NCBI GenBank assembly: GCA_014874485.1
Contig: JADBJK010000040.1
Coordinates: forward strand, 1 to 55,342
DNA from: Chloroflexota bacterium
Lineage (GTDB): Bacteria; Chloroflexota; Anaerolineae; DTLA01
DNA: 55,342 nucleotides
Direction of reading: 5' to 3'
Shown here: one piece after another, positions 25,198 through 33,695 of the stretch
Position numbering within the stretch: the first letter of the stretch is position 1
Layout: each line of letters opens with the position of its first letter
Position numbers and translations under genes: made by a program
Notes under the pieces: model-generated
Database searches by the model: none
Seen by the model: only the letters and a program-made list of their open reading frames with translations
Told to the model about the DNA's origin: nothing

Positions 25198-26403
25198 GTG
25201 GACGCCGAATTGCTCCGCAAGTTGATCGTGCAGGCCGACACGAAGATCGCGATGGTCGTCATGGACGGCCTGGGCGGTCTGCCCCTGGAGCCGGGAGGCC
25301 CGACGGAACTGGAGGCCGCGCGCACGCCGAACCTGGACGCGCTGGCCGCCCGGTCGGTGCTGGGCCTCACGATTCCGGTGGGGCCAGGGATCACGCCGGG
25401 GAGCGGGCCGGGACATCTGGCCCTCTTCGGCTACGACCCGGTGGAGTACGACATCGGGCGGGGTGTGCTGGAGGCGCTGGGAATCGGCTTTGACATGCGG
25501 CCCGAGGATGTAGCCGCGCGGGGCAACTTCTGCACGGTGAACGCGGATGGCGTGCTGACAGACCGCCGCGCCGGGCGACTTGCCACGGAGATGAGCCGCG
25601 AACTCGCTGCGCTGCTGCGCACGATTCGGGTGGACGGCGCGCAGTTCTTCGTGGAGACGGTGAAGGAGCATCGGTTCGCCTTTGTGATGCGGGGCGAGGG
25701 GCTGGGCGATGCGCTGTCCGAGACCGACCCGCAGAAGGTGGGCGTGCGGCCCTTGCCGGTTCGGGCGCTGCGCCCGGATGCCGAGAGGAGCGCGCGGGTG
25801 GTGAACCGGTTTGTGGACGAGGCACGCCGCCTGCTGGCGGACCGGCATCCCGCGAACATGATTCTCCTGCGGGGGTTCGCACGGTATCCGGCGATCCCGA
25901 CGTTCCACGAGAGGTTCGGCCTCCGGGCCGGGGCGGTGGCGGTCAACGGGATGTACCGCGGCGTGGCGAGGCTGGTGGGGATGACGGTCCTGGACGTCGG
26001 CGGCGAGTCCGTGGCGGATGAGTTCGCGGCGCTGGAGCGGCACTGGCGCGATTTCGACTTCTTCTACCTGCATGTGAAGCAGACGGACACGGCAGGCGAG
26101 AGCGGCGACTTCTGGCGCAAGGTGCGCGCCATTGAGGAGGTGGACGCCCAGATGCCGCGCCTCATGGCCCTGGAGCCCGATGTCGTCATCGTAAGCGGCG
26201 ACCATTCCTCGCCCGCTGCGCTGCGCTCGCACAGTTGGCATCCCGTGCCGACGCTGCTGTATTCCAGGCGCGCCCGCGCCGATGGGATCGCGCAGTTTGG
26301 CGAGAGGGCCTGCGCCCGCGGGAGCCTGGGCGTGCTGCCCGCGACGCACATCATGCCCATCGCGCTGGCCAACGCCGGACGCATCGCCAAATACGGCGCG
26401 TGA
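25198..26403 (+). CDS. apgM: Archaeal-type 2,3-BPG-independent phosphoglycerate mutase (ApgM family)
   Basis: This 401-residue alkaline-phosphatase-superfamily protein has AMVVMDGLGGLP (metal Asp), EAARTPNLDALA, PGSGPGHLALFGYDP (Ser nucleophile), YDIGRGVLEALGIG, LTDRRAGRLA and VSGDHSSP (Asp-His metal site), which are hallmarks of ApgM. It should interconvert 3- and 2-phosphoglycerate, although some relatives act on other phosphate or phosphonate substrates. GTG 25198 is chosen because GAGGGG lies 7 bases upstream; GTG 25168 would overlap the previous gene. It directly follows the permuted GpmI-type gene, so two distinct mutase families stand side by side. Confidence 0.9.
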   Translation: MDAELLRKLIVQADTKIAMVVMDGLGGLPLEPGGPTELEAARTPNLDALAARSVLGLTIPVGPGITPGSGPGHLALFGYDPVEYDIGRGVLEALGIGFDMRPEDVAARGNFCTVNADGVLTDRRAGRLATEMSRELAALLRTIRVDGAQFFVETVKEHRFAFVMRGEGLGDALSETDPQKVGVRPLPVRALRPDAERSARVVNRFVDEARRLLADRHPANMILLRGFARYPAIPTFHERFGLRAGAVAVNGMYRGVARLVGMTVLDVGGESVADEFAALERHWRDFDFFYLHVKQTDTAGESGDFWRKVRAIEEVDAQMPRLMALEPDVVIVSGDHSSPAALRSHSWHPVPTLLYSRRARADGIAQFGERACARGSLGVLPATHIMPIALANAGRIAKYGA

Positions 26404-26433
26404 GGGACTATCGCGCCGCTGTGGGAGGAATGT

Positions 26434-27630
26434 ATGTCGGCACCTGCGTTGCTCAACGACCCGTTGGCGTTCTCGGAGCGCCTGTATGTTGTGATGGCGG
26501 ACATCAACCCCGGCGTGGCGGACATGGAACTGTACGAGTTCCGCTACGCCCTGGACAACCTGTATCCCGAAGGCGGCTGGGCGTCGGTAACGCCGGAGCC
26601 GATGGCGGCGATTGAGGAGCGGGTGAACACGGCGGCGTTCTACGAGTCCATTCAGATCAAGCCGCGGGTGGACGACCGCATCGTGCTGGACCCCACCATC
26701 GTGCGGCTGGCCCAGATGCTGTTCGTGGGGTTGGTTACGGGCGAGTATCCCGTCCCGTGGGTGCGGACCCATTTCTACTTTGACATCCGGGGGTTCTACT
26801 TCCTGCACCGGACGACCTACTTCACGGAGCGCATCGTGGCGCGTCTGGGCGGTGCGCCGCTTCGGCAGTCCCCGAAGCGGCAGGCGGCCTTTGAGGGCAG
26901 GCAGGATTTGGGGTACAAGGAGTTCCGCGAGGCCAATGCCGAGGTGGACGCGTTCTTCATGGAGAGCGTCTGGCGGCTCATCGCGGCCAAGGGGACGCCC
27001 ATCGTCCTGGCGATTGCGGGGCCAACCGCGGCGGGCAAGACGGAGATTGTGGCGCGGCTGCACGCATTCCTGGAGGAGCGCGGGCGGGGGACCACATCTA
27101 TTGAGATGGACAACTTCCTCACCGACCGGGAATACCGGGAGGCGAAGGGAATCTATACCCTGGGCAAGCAAGCCATCCATCTGGGCCTGCTGCGGCGTGC
27201 GCTGGAGGACATCACCCGCGGCAAGCGGATCGCGATCCCTCGCTACGATTTCGTGTTCGCCACGTCCAGCCACGACCTGGACGGCAACCTGAAGCCGGGC
27301 TGCGCGCCCCTGGAGATTGAGCCGGCGGACATCGTTTTCATTGAGGGCAACTTCCCGTTCCTCATTGAGGAAGTGGCGCACCTCATCGGCATCAAGGTCG
27401 TGTATCTCACCGACGACCCCATCCGCCTGAAGCGCAAATGGAAGCGCGACATTGACTACCGCAAAAAGTACGAGCCTTCGTACTTCCGCAACCGGTTTTT
27501 CAAGGAGCAGTTCCTGATGGCCGAGAAGTGCTACCGGCCGCAGATGGAACTGTGCGACATGGTGGTGGACACGACGGGCGCGGCGGTGTGGGCGACGCCG
27601 GAGGTGGCGGCGATTCTGCGCGGGCTATAG
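26434..27630 (+). CDS. P-loop kinase (uridine kinase/phosphoribulokinase-like) with unknown N-terminal domain
   Basis: The C-terminal half (about 188-398) of this 398-residue protein is a nucleoside/sugar kinase fold: Walker A GPTAAGKT (196-203), a substrate loop IEMDNFLTDREY (223-234) like the DDFY region of uridine kinases, DIVFIEGNFPFL (Walker B-like), and a basic RLKRKWKRDIDYRKK lid. The first ~185 residues (ELYEFRYALDNLYPEGG, PWVRTHFYFDIRGFYFL) match no family I recognise. It lies 30 bp after apgM, at the end of the gene set. It could phosphorylate glycerate, a pentose or a nucleoside; the N-terminal domain may bind substrate or effector. Confidence 0.82.
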   Translation: MSAPALLNDPLAFSERLYVVMADINPGVADMELYEFRYALDNLYPEGGWASVTPEPMAAIEERVNTAAFYESIQIKPRVDDRIVLDPTIVRLAQMLFVGLVTGEYPVPWVRTHFYFDIRGFYFLHRTTYFTERIVARLGGAPLRQSPKRQAAFEGRQDLGYKEFREANAEVDAFFMESVWRLIAAKGTPIVLAIAGPTAAGKTEIVARLHAFLEERGRGTTSIEMDNFLTDREYREAKGIYTLGKQAIHLGLLRRALEDITRGKRIAIPRYDFVFATSSHDLDGNLKPGCAPLEIEPADIVFIEGNFPFLIEEVAHLIGIKVVYLTDDPIRLKRKWKRDIDYRKKYEPSYFRNRFFKEQFLMAEKCYRPQMELCDMVVDTTGAAVWATPEVAAILRGL

Positions 27631-27681
27631 GTAGGCGCGGGGCGGGGCGCGAAATTGGTCAATTTTTAAACAAACACCCCC

Positions 27682-27710
27682 TTGACAAACGCAGAAATGT
27701 TGGGTATACT
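27682..27710 (+). promoter_or_regulatory. Sigma-70 promoter of the lacI-type gene and sugar operon
   Basis: TTGACA (27682-27687), 17 bp, TATACT (27705-27710). It sits in a short AT-rich island after the kinase gene and reads into the regulator and oligosaccharide transport genes. Confidence 0.88.
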
Positions 27711-27715
27711 GGTAT

Positions 27716-27729
27716 TGAGAGCGCTCCCA
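27716..27729 (+). promoter_or_regulatory. CelR-type operator, site 1
   Basis: TGAGAGCGCTCCCA differs by one base from the perfect 14-bp palindrome TGGGAGCGCTCCCA. It begins 6 bp after the -10 box and covers the expected transcription start, a repressing position. From established work, TGGGAGCGCTCCCA is the binding site of the cellobiose-responsive LacI-family regulator CelR of Thermobifida fusca. Confidence 0.85.
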
Positions 27730-27790
27730 ACACGACTTGCGCGGTACCCAGCATCGCCCCCGATTTCCGGGGTTTTTCAATGGGAGGCAT

Positions 27791-27804
27791 TGGGAGCGCT
27801 CCCA
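27791..27804 (+). promoter_or_regulatory. CelR-type operator, site 2 (perfect palindrome)
   Basis: TGGGAGCGCTCCCA is a perfect 14-bp palindrome whose centre lies 75 bp from the centre of site 1. It abuts the regulator's AGGAGG ribosome site. The spacing would allow looping between two dimers, and the position would also block translation-proximal transcription. Confidence 0.88.
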
Positions 27805-27813
27805 GGAGGCGCG

Positions 27814-28833
27814 ATGGCGCTCACGCTTGAGCAGATCGCCAAACTGGCCGGGGTCTCCCGCTCCACCGTGTCGCGTGTGGTCAACGACGACCCCAATGTC
27901 CGCGACGAAGTCCGGCAGCGCGTCTGGAGGGTCATCCGCGAAACAGGCTACCAGCCCCATGCGGCTGCTCGCAGCCTTGTTACCCGCCGCACCCAGATCA
28001 TCGGCGTCATCATCCCCGAATCGGTAACCACACTGTTCACCGACCCCTTCTTCTCGCTGTTGCTGGCCGGAATCACGGCCGCGTGCAACGAGAACCGCTA
28101 TCACCTCATGCTGTCGCTGTTCAACAGCCCGGAGGGGTCCGACGCCATCTACCAGCGCGTGCTGCGCTCGGCCTATCTGGACGGCGTTATCGTGGCTTCC
28201 GCGACCGGCGACGACCCGTTGATCCCCCGACTTCTGCGCGACAGTATCCCCTTCGTGCTGGTGGGCAGGCATCTGGACAAGCGGGTTACCTACGTGGACG
28301 TGGACAACGTGAGCGGCGCGCGCATGGCCACAGAGCATCTGATCCGCCTGGGCCACAAGCGGATCGCCACGGTTACCGGCCCGATGAGCATGTTGAGCGC
28401 CCAGGACCGCCTTACGGGTTACAAGCAGGCGCTGGAGGCACATGGGCTTCCGGTGGATTCCTCGCTCATCGCCGAGGGAGATTACCGCGAGGGCGGGGGG
28501 ATAGCGGCTGTTCGCCGTCTCCTGCCGGCTTCGCCGACGGCCATCTTCGTCGCCAGCGATGTGATGGCTGTGGGGGTCCTCAAAGCCCTTCGCCAGGAAG
28601 GCCGAGAGGTGCCTGGGGACATAGCCATCACCAGTTTTGATGATTTGCCCGTGGCTACTGCAGTACAGCCTGCCCTCACCACGGTGCGACAACCGATTGA
28701 CGATTTGGGACGGACAGCGGTTCAACTCTTGCTGGACTTGATCCACCGTCCGCCAGATGCAACGAGCGTGCCGCAGCGGCTCGTGCTCCCGACCGAATTG
28801 GTCGTGCGGGGTTCCTGCGGCGCGCGCCGATGA
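27814..28833 (+). CDS. LacI-family regulator, CelR-like
   Basis: This 339-residue protein has an N-terminal LacI helix-turn-helix (LEQIAKLAGVSRSTVSRVVND, about residues 5-25), a hinge helix (PHAAARSLVTRR) and a periplasmic-binding-like ligand domain (about 60-335) ending in DDLPVATAVQPALTTVRQP. ATG 27814 follows AGGAGG. Two CelR-type operators flank its leader, so it is probably autoregulated. Its neighbours encode a family-5 oligosaccharide importer, GH130, GH1 and GH94 enzymes. Cellobiose or a related disaccharide is the likely inducer, by analogy with T. fusca CelR. Confidence 0.93.
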   Translation: MALTLEQIAKLAGVSRSTVSRVVNDDPNVRDEVRQRVWRVIRETGYQPHAAARSLVTRRTQIIGVIIPESVTTLFTDPFFSLLLAGITAACNENRYHLMLSLFNSPEGSDAIYQRVLRSAYLDGVIVASATGDDPLIPRLLRDSIPFVLVGRHLDKRVTYVDVDNVSGARMATEHLIRLGHKRIATVTGPMSMLSAQDRLTGYKQALEAHGLPVDSSLIAEGDYREGGGIAAVRRLLPASPTAIFVASDVMAVGVLKALRQEGREVPGDIAITSFDDLPVATAVQPALTTVRQPIDDLGRTAVQLLLDLIHRPPDATSVPQRLVLPTELVVRGSCGARR

Positions 28834-28921
28834 AGCGGCGGACACCAGTTGCTAGAGAAGGAGGGTGGAGAAGGAAGATAGGATTCACGCCGAGATGCCG
28901 GGTCGTTTGTGGGTATTCGCA

Positions 28922-28938
28922 GGATCACCCCGTGATCC
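28922..28938 (+). promoter_or_regulatory. Short perfect inverted repeat before the binding-protein gene
   Basis: GGATCAC (28922-28928) pairs with GTGATCC (28932-28938) around CCC, 29 bp before the start codon and 14 bp before its ribosome site. It may be an mRNA stabilising hairpin or a minor regulatory site. Confidence 0.4.
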
Positions 28939-28966
28939 CCAACCGAAAAGCGAGGAGGAGTGCACA

Positions 28967-30766
28967 ATGAAACGCGTGCTGTCTACCCTTTTGGTGCTCG
29001 TGGTCATCCTGAGCATGCTCGCTGCATGCGGTCCCACGCCAACACCGGAGAAGGTCATCGTCACGGTGCCCGTTCTCCAGACCGTAACCGTCAAGGAGAC
29101 CGTCCCCGTCGTCGTTACCGCCGTGCCCGAGAAGCCGACCGAGGTAACCTATCCCCGCAACGAGACGCTGTACGTGAGCGGCGCAGCGTGGGGCCCACCG
29201 TCAGACTGGAACCCCTTCATCACGTGGAGCAAGGCAAACACAACGGGGACCATTGGGCTCGTGTACGAGACCCTATTCCTGTATGATCCGCTGTCCGACA
29301 AGATGATTCCCTGGCTCGCCGAGAGCGGGAAGTGGGTGGATGCCGACACCTACGAACTGAAACTCCGCAAGGGCATCACGTGGAGCGACGGCCAGCCGAT
29401 GACCGCGGCCGATGTTGTCTTCACCTACGAACTCGGCAAGAAGTATGCGGCCATCTGGTTCAGCCCCATGTGGAACTACCTGAAGAGCGCCACCGCGACC
29501 AGCGACTACGACATTACGTTTGAGTTCACCAACCCGCTCTACCAGGAATGGGACAACAACCTGTACAACATCGCCATCGTGCCCAAGCATCTGTGGGAGA
29601 GCCGCACGGAGGAGCAGATCACCGCCGGCGCGAACGAGAAACCTGTCGGCTCGGGTGCGTACCTGTATGAGACGCACAGCGAGGACCGCAACGTCTGGGT
29701 GCGCAACGAGAACTGGTGGGCCACGAAATTGCTGGGCATGAAGCCGGCGCCCAAGCGGATCGTGGACATGCGTTTCTCCAGCAACAACGTCGCGCTGGGT
29801 GCCGTCGTCAAGGGTGAAGTGGACCTGAGCAACAACTTCCTCCCCGGCATCGCCACGCTGTCGGAGAAGGGGTATGTGAAGACCTACTTCGCCGGGCCGC
29901 CGTACATGCTCTCGGCCAATACCGCCGTCCTGTTCCTCAACACGACCAAGAAGCCCATGGATGATCCCGCCTTCCGCAAGGCCCTGGCGTTCTCCATCAA
30001 CACGGGCGACATCGTCAACGTGGCCTACGCGGGCCTGGTCAAGGCGGCTAACCCCACGGGGCTTCTGCCGTCGCTGGAGAAGTACGTGGACAAGGACGTG
30101 GTGGCCAAACTGGGCTTCACCTTTGACACGGCGAAGGCCAAGCAGATTCTGGCATCCGCCGGCTATAAGGATGTCAACGGCGACGGGTTCGTGGAGGCGC
30201 CGGATGGCTCCAAGATTGAACTGGAGGTTACGTGCCCGTTCGGCTGGACAGACTGGATGGAGGCGATTAAGATTATCGCCAAGAGCGCCCAGGCGGCAGG
30301 CATCAACCTCAAGGACGCCACGCCGGACTACGGAGCCTGGAACACGGCTCTCACCACCGGCACGTTTGACATGACGCTGAACAACTGGGCCGGCATGAGC
30401 AACACGCCGTGGACGCTGTACAACCTGCTGTTCCGGCACCCCATCCAGGACATCATGGGGAGCGGCAACTTCGGCCGGTGGAACAACCAGAAGATGTTTG
30501 ACCTGGTGGACAAACTGGCCGCGACACCGTCCAGCGACGAGGCCGGGATGAAGGCCGTCTGCTCGCAGATTCAGGAACTGATGCTCACCGAGATGCCCGT
30601 TATCCCGCTGTGGTACAACGGCCTCTGGGCTCAGTACAGCGACGCAGTCTGGACCAACTGGCCGACCGAGTCGTCCAACACGCCGAGCCGTCTCCCGTGC
30701 ACCTGGTCCGGCTACTGGCAGATGGGCGGGCTCATCATGCTCACCGAGTTGAAGCCGGCGCAATAG
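28967..30766 (+). CDS. ABC importer family-5 substrate-binding lipoprotein (oligosaccharide/peptide type)
   Basis: This 599-residue protein has a lipoprotein signal (LSMLAACG, cysteine about residue 21), a short linker, then a complete SBP_bac_5 domain (DWNPFITWSKANTTGTIG, KLRKGITWSDGQPMTAADVVFTYEL, GSGAYLYE, FRKALAFSIN). It has many aromatic residues, including several Trp-rich stretches. Family-5 proteins bind peptides, or in Thermotoga and relatives cello- and manno-oligosaccharides. The GH1, GH94 and GH130 genes downstream favour beta-linked oligosaccharides. ATG 28967 follows GAGGAGG. A strong hairpin lies between it and the permease genes. Confidence 0.93.
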   Translation: MKRVLSTLLVLVVILSMLAACGPTPTPEKVIVTVPVLQTVTVKETVPVVVTAVPEKPTEVTYPRNETLYVSGAAWGPPSDWNPFITWSKANTTGTIGLVYETLFLYDPLSDKMIPWLAESGKWVDADTYELKLRKGITWSDGQPMTAADVVFTYELGKKYAAIWFSPMWNYLKSATATSDYDITFEFTNPLYQEWDNNLYNIAIVPKHLWESRTEEQITAGANEKPVGSGAYLYETHSEDRNVWVRNENWWATKLLGMKPAPKRIVDMRFSSNNVALGAVVKGEVDLSNNFLPGIATLSEKGYVKTYFAGPPYMLSANTAVLFLNTTKKPMDDPAFRKALAFSINTGDIVNVAYAGLVKAANPTGLLPSLEKYVDKDVVAKLGFTFDTAKAKQILASAGYKDVNGDGFVEAPDGSKIELEVTCPFGWTDWMEAIKIIAKSAQAAGINLKDATPDYGAWNTALTTGTFDMTLNNWAGMSNTPWTLYNLLFRHPIQDIMGSGNFGRWNNQKMFDLVDKLAATPSSDEAGMKAVCSQIQELMLTEMPVIPLWYNGLWAQYSDAVWTNWPTESSNTPSRLPCTWSGYWQMGGLIMLTELKPAQ

Positions 30767-30801
30767 CCGAAGTGGCTGGAGTGGCTCCGGTAGACCCGTG
30801 A

Positions 30802-30841
30802 AACGCCGCCCCTCCTTGCCACCTGCGGGAGGGGCGGCGTT
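30802..30841 (+). terminator. Strong 14-bp stem hairpin after the binding-protein gene
   Basis: AACGCCGCCCCTCC (30802-30815) pairs perfectly with 30828-30841. A TCCTCTAG tail follows rather than a T-run. In binding-protein operons such structures protect the upstream mRNA or reduce read-through, giving more binding protein than permease. Confidence 0.75.
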
Positions 30842-30872
30842 CCTCTAGGTCTACGTGCGGGGAGGAGCGGAC

Positions 30873-31865
30873 GTGAGACGCTATTTGGGCCGCAAACTGC
30901 TCATCTATGTGCTGACCTTTTTCTTGGCAGTTACCATTGACTGGCTGATTCCCAGGTTTATGCCTGGCGATCCCGTGCAGACCATGCTGTCGCGCGCGTC
31001 GCTCCACGCCGAGGCGGTGGAGGTCATGCACGGCTACTACACCCGTGCCTTCGGGCTGGATGTCCCGGTTTGGCGACAGTACCTGAACTTCTGGGTCGCG
31101 ATCTTCCACGGCGACCTGGGAACCAGTGTGTACCTATTTCCCCAGCCCGTCATCAAGATTATTATGCGCGCCGTGCCCTACGATGTCTTCCTGTTGTTGC
31201 CCGCCATCCTGTTGAGTTGGTTCGCGGGCAACTGGTTTGGGGCGTTCGCGGCACGCAACAAGTGGCTGGACAACACCCTGTTGCCGCTTGGCTACATTCT
31301 CACGGCTACGCCCTACATGTGGCTCGGCATCCTGCTGGCCTGGCTCTTCGGGGTGGTCCTGGGCATTTTCCCGATTGCTGGCGCGTATAGTTTCTCCATG
31401 AGGCCTCATCTGTCCTGGGCGTTTATCGGCAGCGTCGTGAAGCATTGGTTCTTGCCGTTCGCGTCCATCTTCCTCGTGAAATTCGGCGGGTGGGCCATTG
31501 GCATGCGGAACATGATCATCTACGAACTGGAAGCGGACTATTCCCATTATCTGGAAGCACTGGGCGCACCGCGTGGACTCATCCGCAAGTATGCCTTCAG
31601 GAATGCCATCCTCCCCCAGATCACAGGGCTGTCGCTGGATCTGGGCGTGATCGTCGCGGGCGCGCTCGTAACGGAGGTCGTGTTCTCCTACCCTGGCATC
31701 GGCTACCTGATTCTGCAGGCTATCCAGAACCAGGACTACTTTCTTATCCAGGGGTGCTTCCTGTTCATCATCATCGGTGTGCTCCTGGCCAATTTCGCAA
31801 TTGACATTGCCTACGTGATCGTGGATCCGCGCACAAGACTGGGTATGGTGGGTGAATCGGCATGA
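30873..31865 (+). CDS. ABC importer permease, DppB/OppB type
   Basis: This 330-residue protein has six predicted membrane helices. A large external loop follows the first helix (FMPGDPVQTMLSR), as is typical of DppB, and the EAA loop is in YLEALGAPRGLIRKYAFRNAILP. GTG 30873 is preferred over GTG 30855 because GGAGGAG lies 6 bases upstream. It overlaps the next permease gene by 4 bp (ATGA). It forms the membrane channel with its partner for the family-5 binding protein. Confidence 0.93.
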   Translation: MRRYLGRKLLIYVLTFFLAVTIDWLIPRFMPGDPVQTMLSRASLHAEAVEVMHGYYTRAFGLDVPVWRQYLNFWVAIFHGDLGTSVYLFPQPVIKIIMRAVPYDVFLLLPAILLSWFAGNWFGAFAARNKWLDNTLLPLGYILTATPYMWLGILLAWLFGVVLGIFPIAGAYSFSMRPHLSWAFIGSVVKHWFLPFASIFLVKFGGWAIGMRNMIIYELEADYSHYLEALGAPRGLIRKYAFRNAILPQITGLSLDLGVIVAGALVTEVVFSYPGIGYLILQAIQNQDYFLIQGCFLFIIIGVLLANFAIDIAYVIVDPRTRLGMVGESA

Positions 31866-32722
31866 GCAAGCGCAAGGTAAGGAGCGAGACCCTCTACTTC
31901 GCCCTGCGGAACAACAAACTGAGAGTGGGGCTGAGCGTCATTCTGTTCTTCCTCGTGCTGACGTTTGTAGGCCCGCTGCTGACGCACTATGCTCCGTATG
32001 ATTACGTGAATCCCCTTGGAGCACAGCCGCCTTCTGCCAAGTACTGGTTCGGCACAACGATGTTCGGGCAGGACGTTTTCACCCAGTTTGTGCATGGCCT
32101 CAAAGCGACTTTCCTGGTGGGTGTCGTGGGCGGAGGACTGGGGACGTTGATCGGCATCCTCATCGGCTTCACCGCGGGCTATCGCGGCGGAGTCGTGGAC
32201 GAGGTGCTGAACATGATCACGAACATCGTCCTCGTCATCCCCACGCTGGCCATCCTGCTCATCATCGCAGCGTATCTCAAGGTGCGGGGAATCCTGACCG
32301 AGAGCATTTTCATCGGCTGCACGGCCTGGCCGTGGGCGGCCCGCGCGATCCGCGCGCAGACCTTTTCGCTGCGGTCCAGGGAGTTCGTTGACCTGGCCCG
32401 GCTCAGCGGGATGAGCCCGTGGAGAATCATCTTCACGGAGATCGCTCCGAACATGATGTCGTATTTGCTGCTGGTCTTCATCCTGCAATTCGGCGGGGCG
32501 ATTCTCAATGCGGCCACGCTGGACTTTATCGGGCTTGGGCCGACGAATGCGGTGTCGCTGGGCCTGATGATGAACAACGCGGTGCTGTGGGGCGCGCTGC
32601 TGCTGGGCATCTGGTGGTGGTTCGTTCCGCCGGGCCTGGCCATCATGGCTATCGTGGGCGCCCTGTACGTAACGAACGTGGGGCTGGACGAGGTCTTCAA
32701 TCCCAAACTCCGGGAGATGTGA
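31862..32722 (+). CDS. ABC importer permease, DppC/OppC type
   Basis: This 286-residue protein has six predicted helices, an N-terminal cytosolic segment, the DppC-type TDxxGRDV-like stretch (FGTTMFGQDVF) and the EAA loop LARLSGMSPWRIIFTEIAPN. It starts within the stop codon of the DppB-type gene, indicating translational coupling, and is followed after 4 bp by the first ATPase gene. Confidence 0.93.
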   Translation: MSKRKVRSETLYFALRNNKLRVGLSVILFFLVLTFVGPLLTHYAPYDYVNPLGAQPPSAKYWFGTTMFGQDVFTQFVHGLKATFLVGVVGGGLGTLIGILIGFTAGYRGGVVDEVLNMITNIVLVIPTLAILLIIAAYLKVRGILTESIFIGCTAWPWAARAIRAQTFSLRSREFVDLARLSGMSPWRIIFTEIAPNMMSYLLLVFILQFGGAILNAATLDFIGLGPTNAVSLGLMMNNAVLWGALLLGIWWWFVPPGLAIMAIVGALYVTNVGLDEVFNPKLREM

Positions 32723-32726
32723 GACG

Positions 32727-33695
32727 ATGAGCCTGCAAGTGGACAACCTCACGGTTTACTATCAGACCCTGAGGGGCGACGTCCAGGCTCTGGAGGGTGC
32801 GACGTTCTCCATTGCCGACGGCGAGATCATGGGGCTGGCCGGGGAATCGGGCTGCGGCAAGTCCACCCTGGCCAACAGCCTGATTCGCCTGGTTCCCCCT
32901 ATGCGGCTTGTGCGGGGGCAGGTCAGACTGGATGGCGAAGTGCTCCCCATTGACGACGCGAGGCGGATGAGCGATTACCGGTTCTCCCGCGTTTCCGTCA
33001 TTCCGCAGTATGCGATGAACGCGCTCAATCCCACCCGCAAGGTCGGCAAGATGATGGCGGAGTTGCTCGGTTCCAAGGGGGTGGATTTCGCCGCCACGAT
33101 TCCCGAACTCAAGCGAAGGCTGGACCTGGTGGAACTGTCGCACGACGTGCTGAAGATGTATCCCATAGAACTGTCGGGGGGCATGAAGCAGCGGGTGGTG
33201 ATGGTCCTCTCCACGCTGCTCAATCCTTCGCTGCTCATCGCCGACGAAATCACGTCGGCGCTGGACGTGTCCACGCAGAAGGCCGTGGCGGAGATGCTGG
33301 TTGGGTTTCGGGATCGCGGGTTTGTGAAGAGCCTGATTGTTATCACCCACGACATCTCCATCCTTTACCAGATTGCCGACACCATCCTCATCATGTACGC
33401 CGGCCAACTGGCGGAGAAGGCTCCCACGGACGTCATCATCCGCGCGCCGCGGCACCCGTACACAAAACTCCTCATCGCGTCGCTGCCGGAGGTTGGTGTC
33501 CGATATGCCGAAAGGCGGTTGTCGGGCATCCCGGGCAGGCCGCCACTGCTCCTTGACCCGCCTGCCGGGTGCCGTTTCCGCGAACGGTGCTCTGTCGCCT
33601 TTGAGAAGTGCCTGGAGGCGCCGCCCTTCGTGGAACTTGAGCCCGGCCACTTTGTTGCCTGCTGGAAGGAGTTGGGCGAGGATGTTGACGGTTGA
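32727..33695 (+). CDS. ABC importer ATPase, DppD/OppD type
   Basis: This 322-residue ATPase has Walker A GESGCGKST (39-47), a signature variant ELSGGMKQR, Walker B LLIADEI and switch His in VITHDIS. The C-terminal oligopeptide-transporter domain has the cysteine pattern GCRFRERC, which in this family can bind an [4Fe-4S] cluster. It is paired with the next gene, which overlaps it by 14 bp. Confidence 0.93.
   Translation: MSLQVDNLTVYYQTLRGDVQALEGATFSIADGEIMGLAGESGCGKSTLANSLIRLVPPMRLVRGQVRLDGEVLPIDDARRMSDYRFSRVSVIPQYAMNALNPTRKVGKMMAELLGSKGVDFAATIPELKRRLDLVELSHDVLKMYPIELSGGMKQRVVMVLSTLLNPSLLIADEITSALDVSTQKAVAEMLVGFRDRGFVKSLIVITHDISILYQIADTILIMYAGQLAEKAPTDVIIRAPRHPYTKLLIASLPEVGVRYAERRLSGIPGRPPLLLDPPAGCRFRERCSVAFEKCLEAPPFVELEPGHFVACWKELGEDVDG

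Noticed and set aside
33337-33681. Upstream extension of the second oligosaccharide ATPase
   Set aside because: It lies inside the preceding ATPase gene in another frame. The ATPase domain begins right after ATG 33682.
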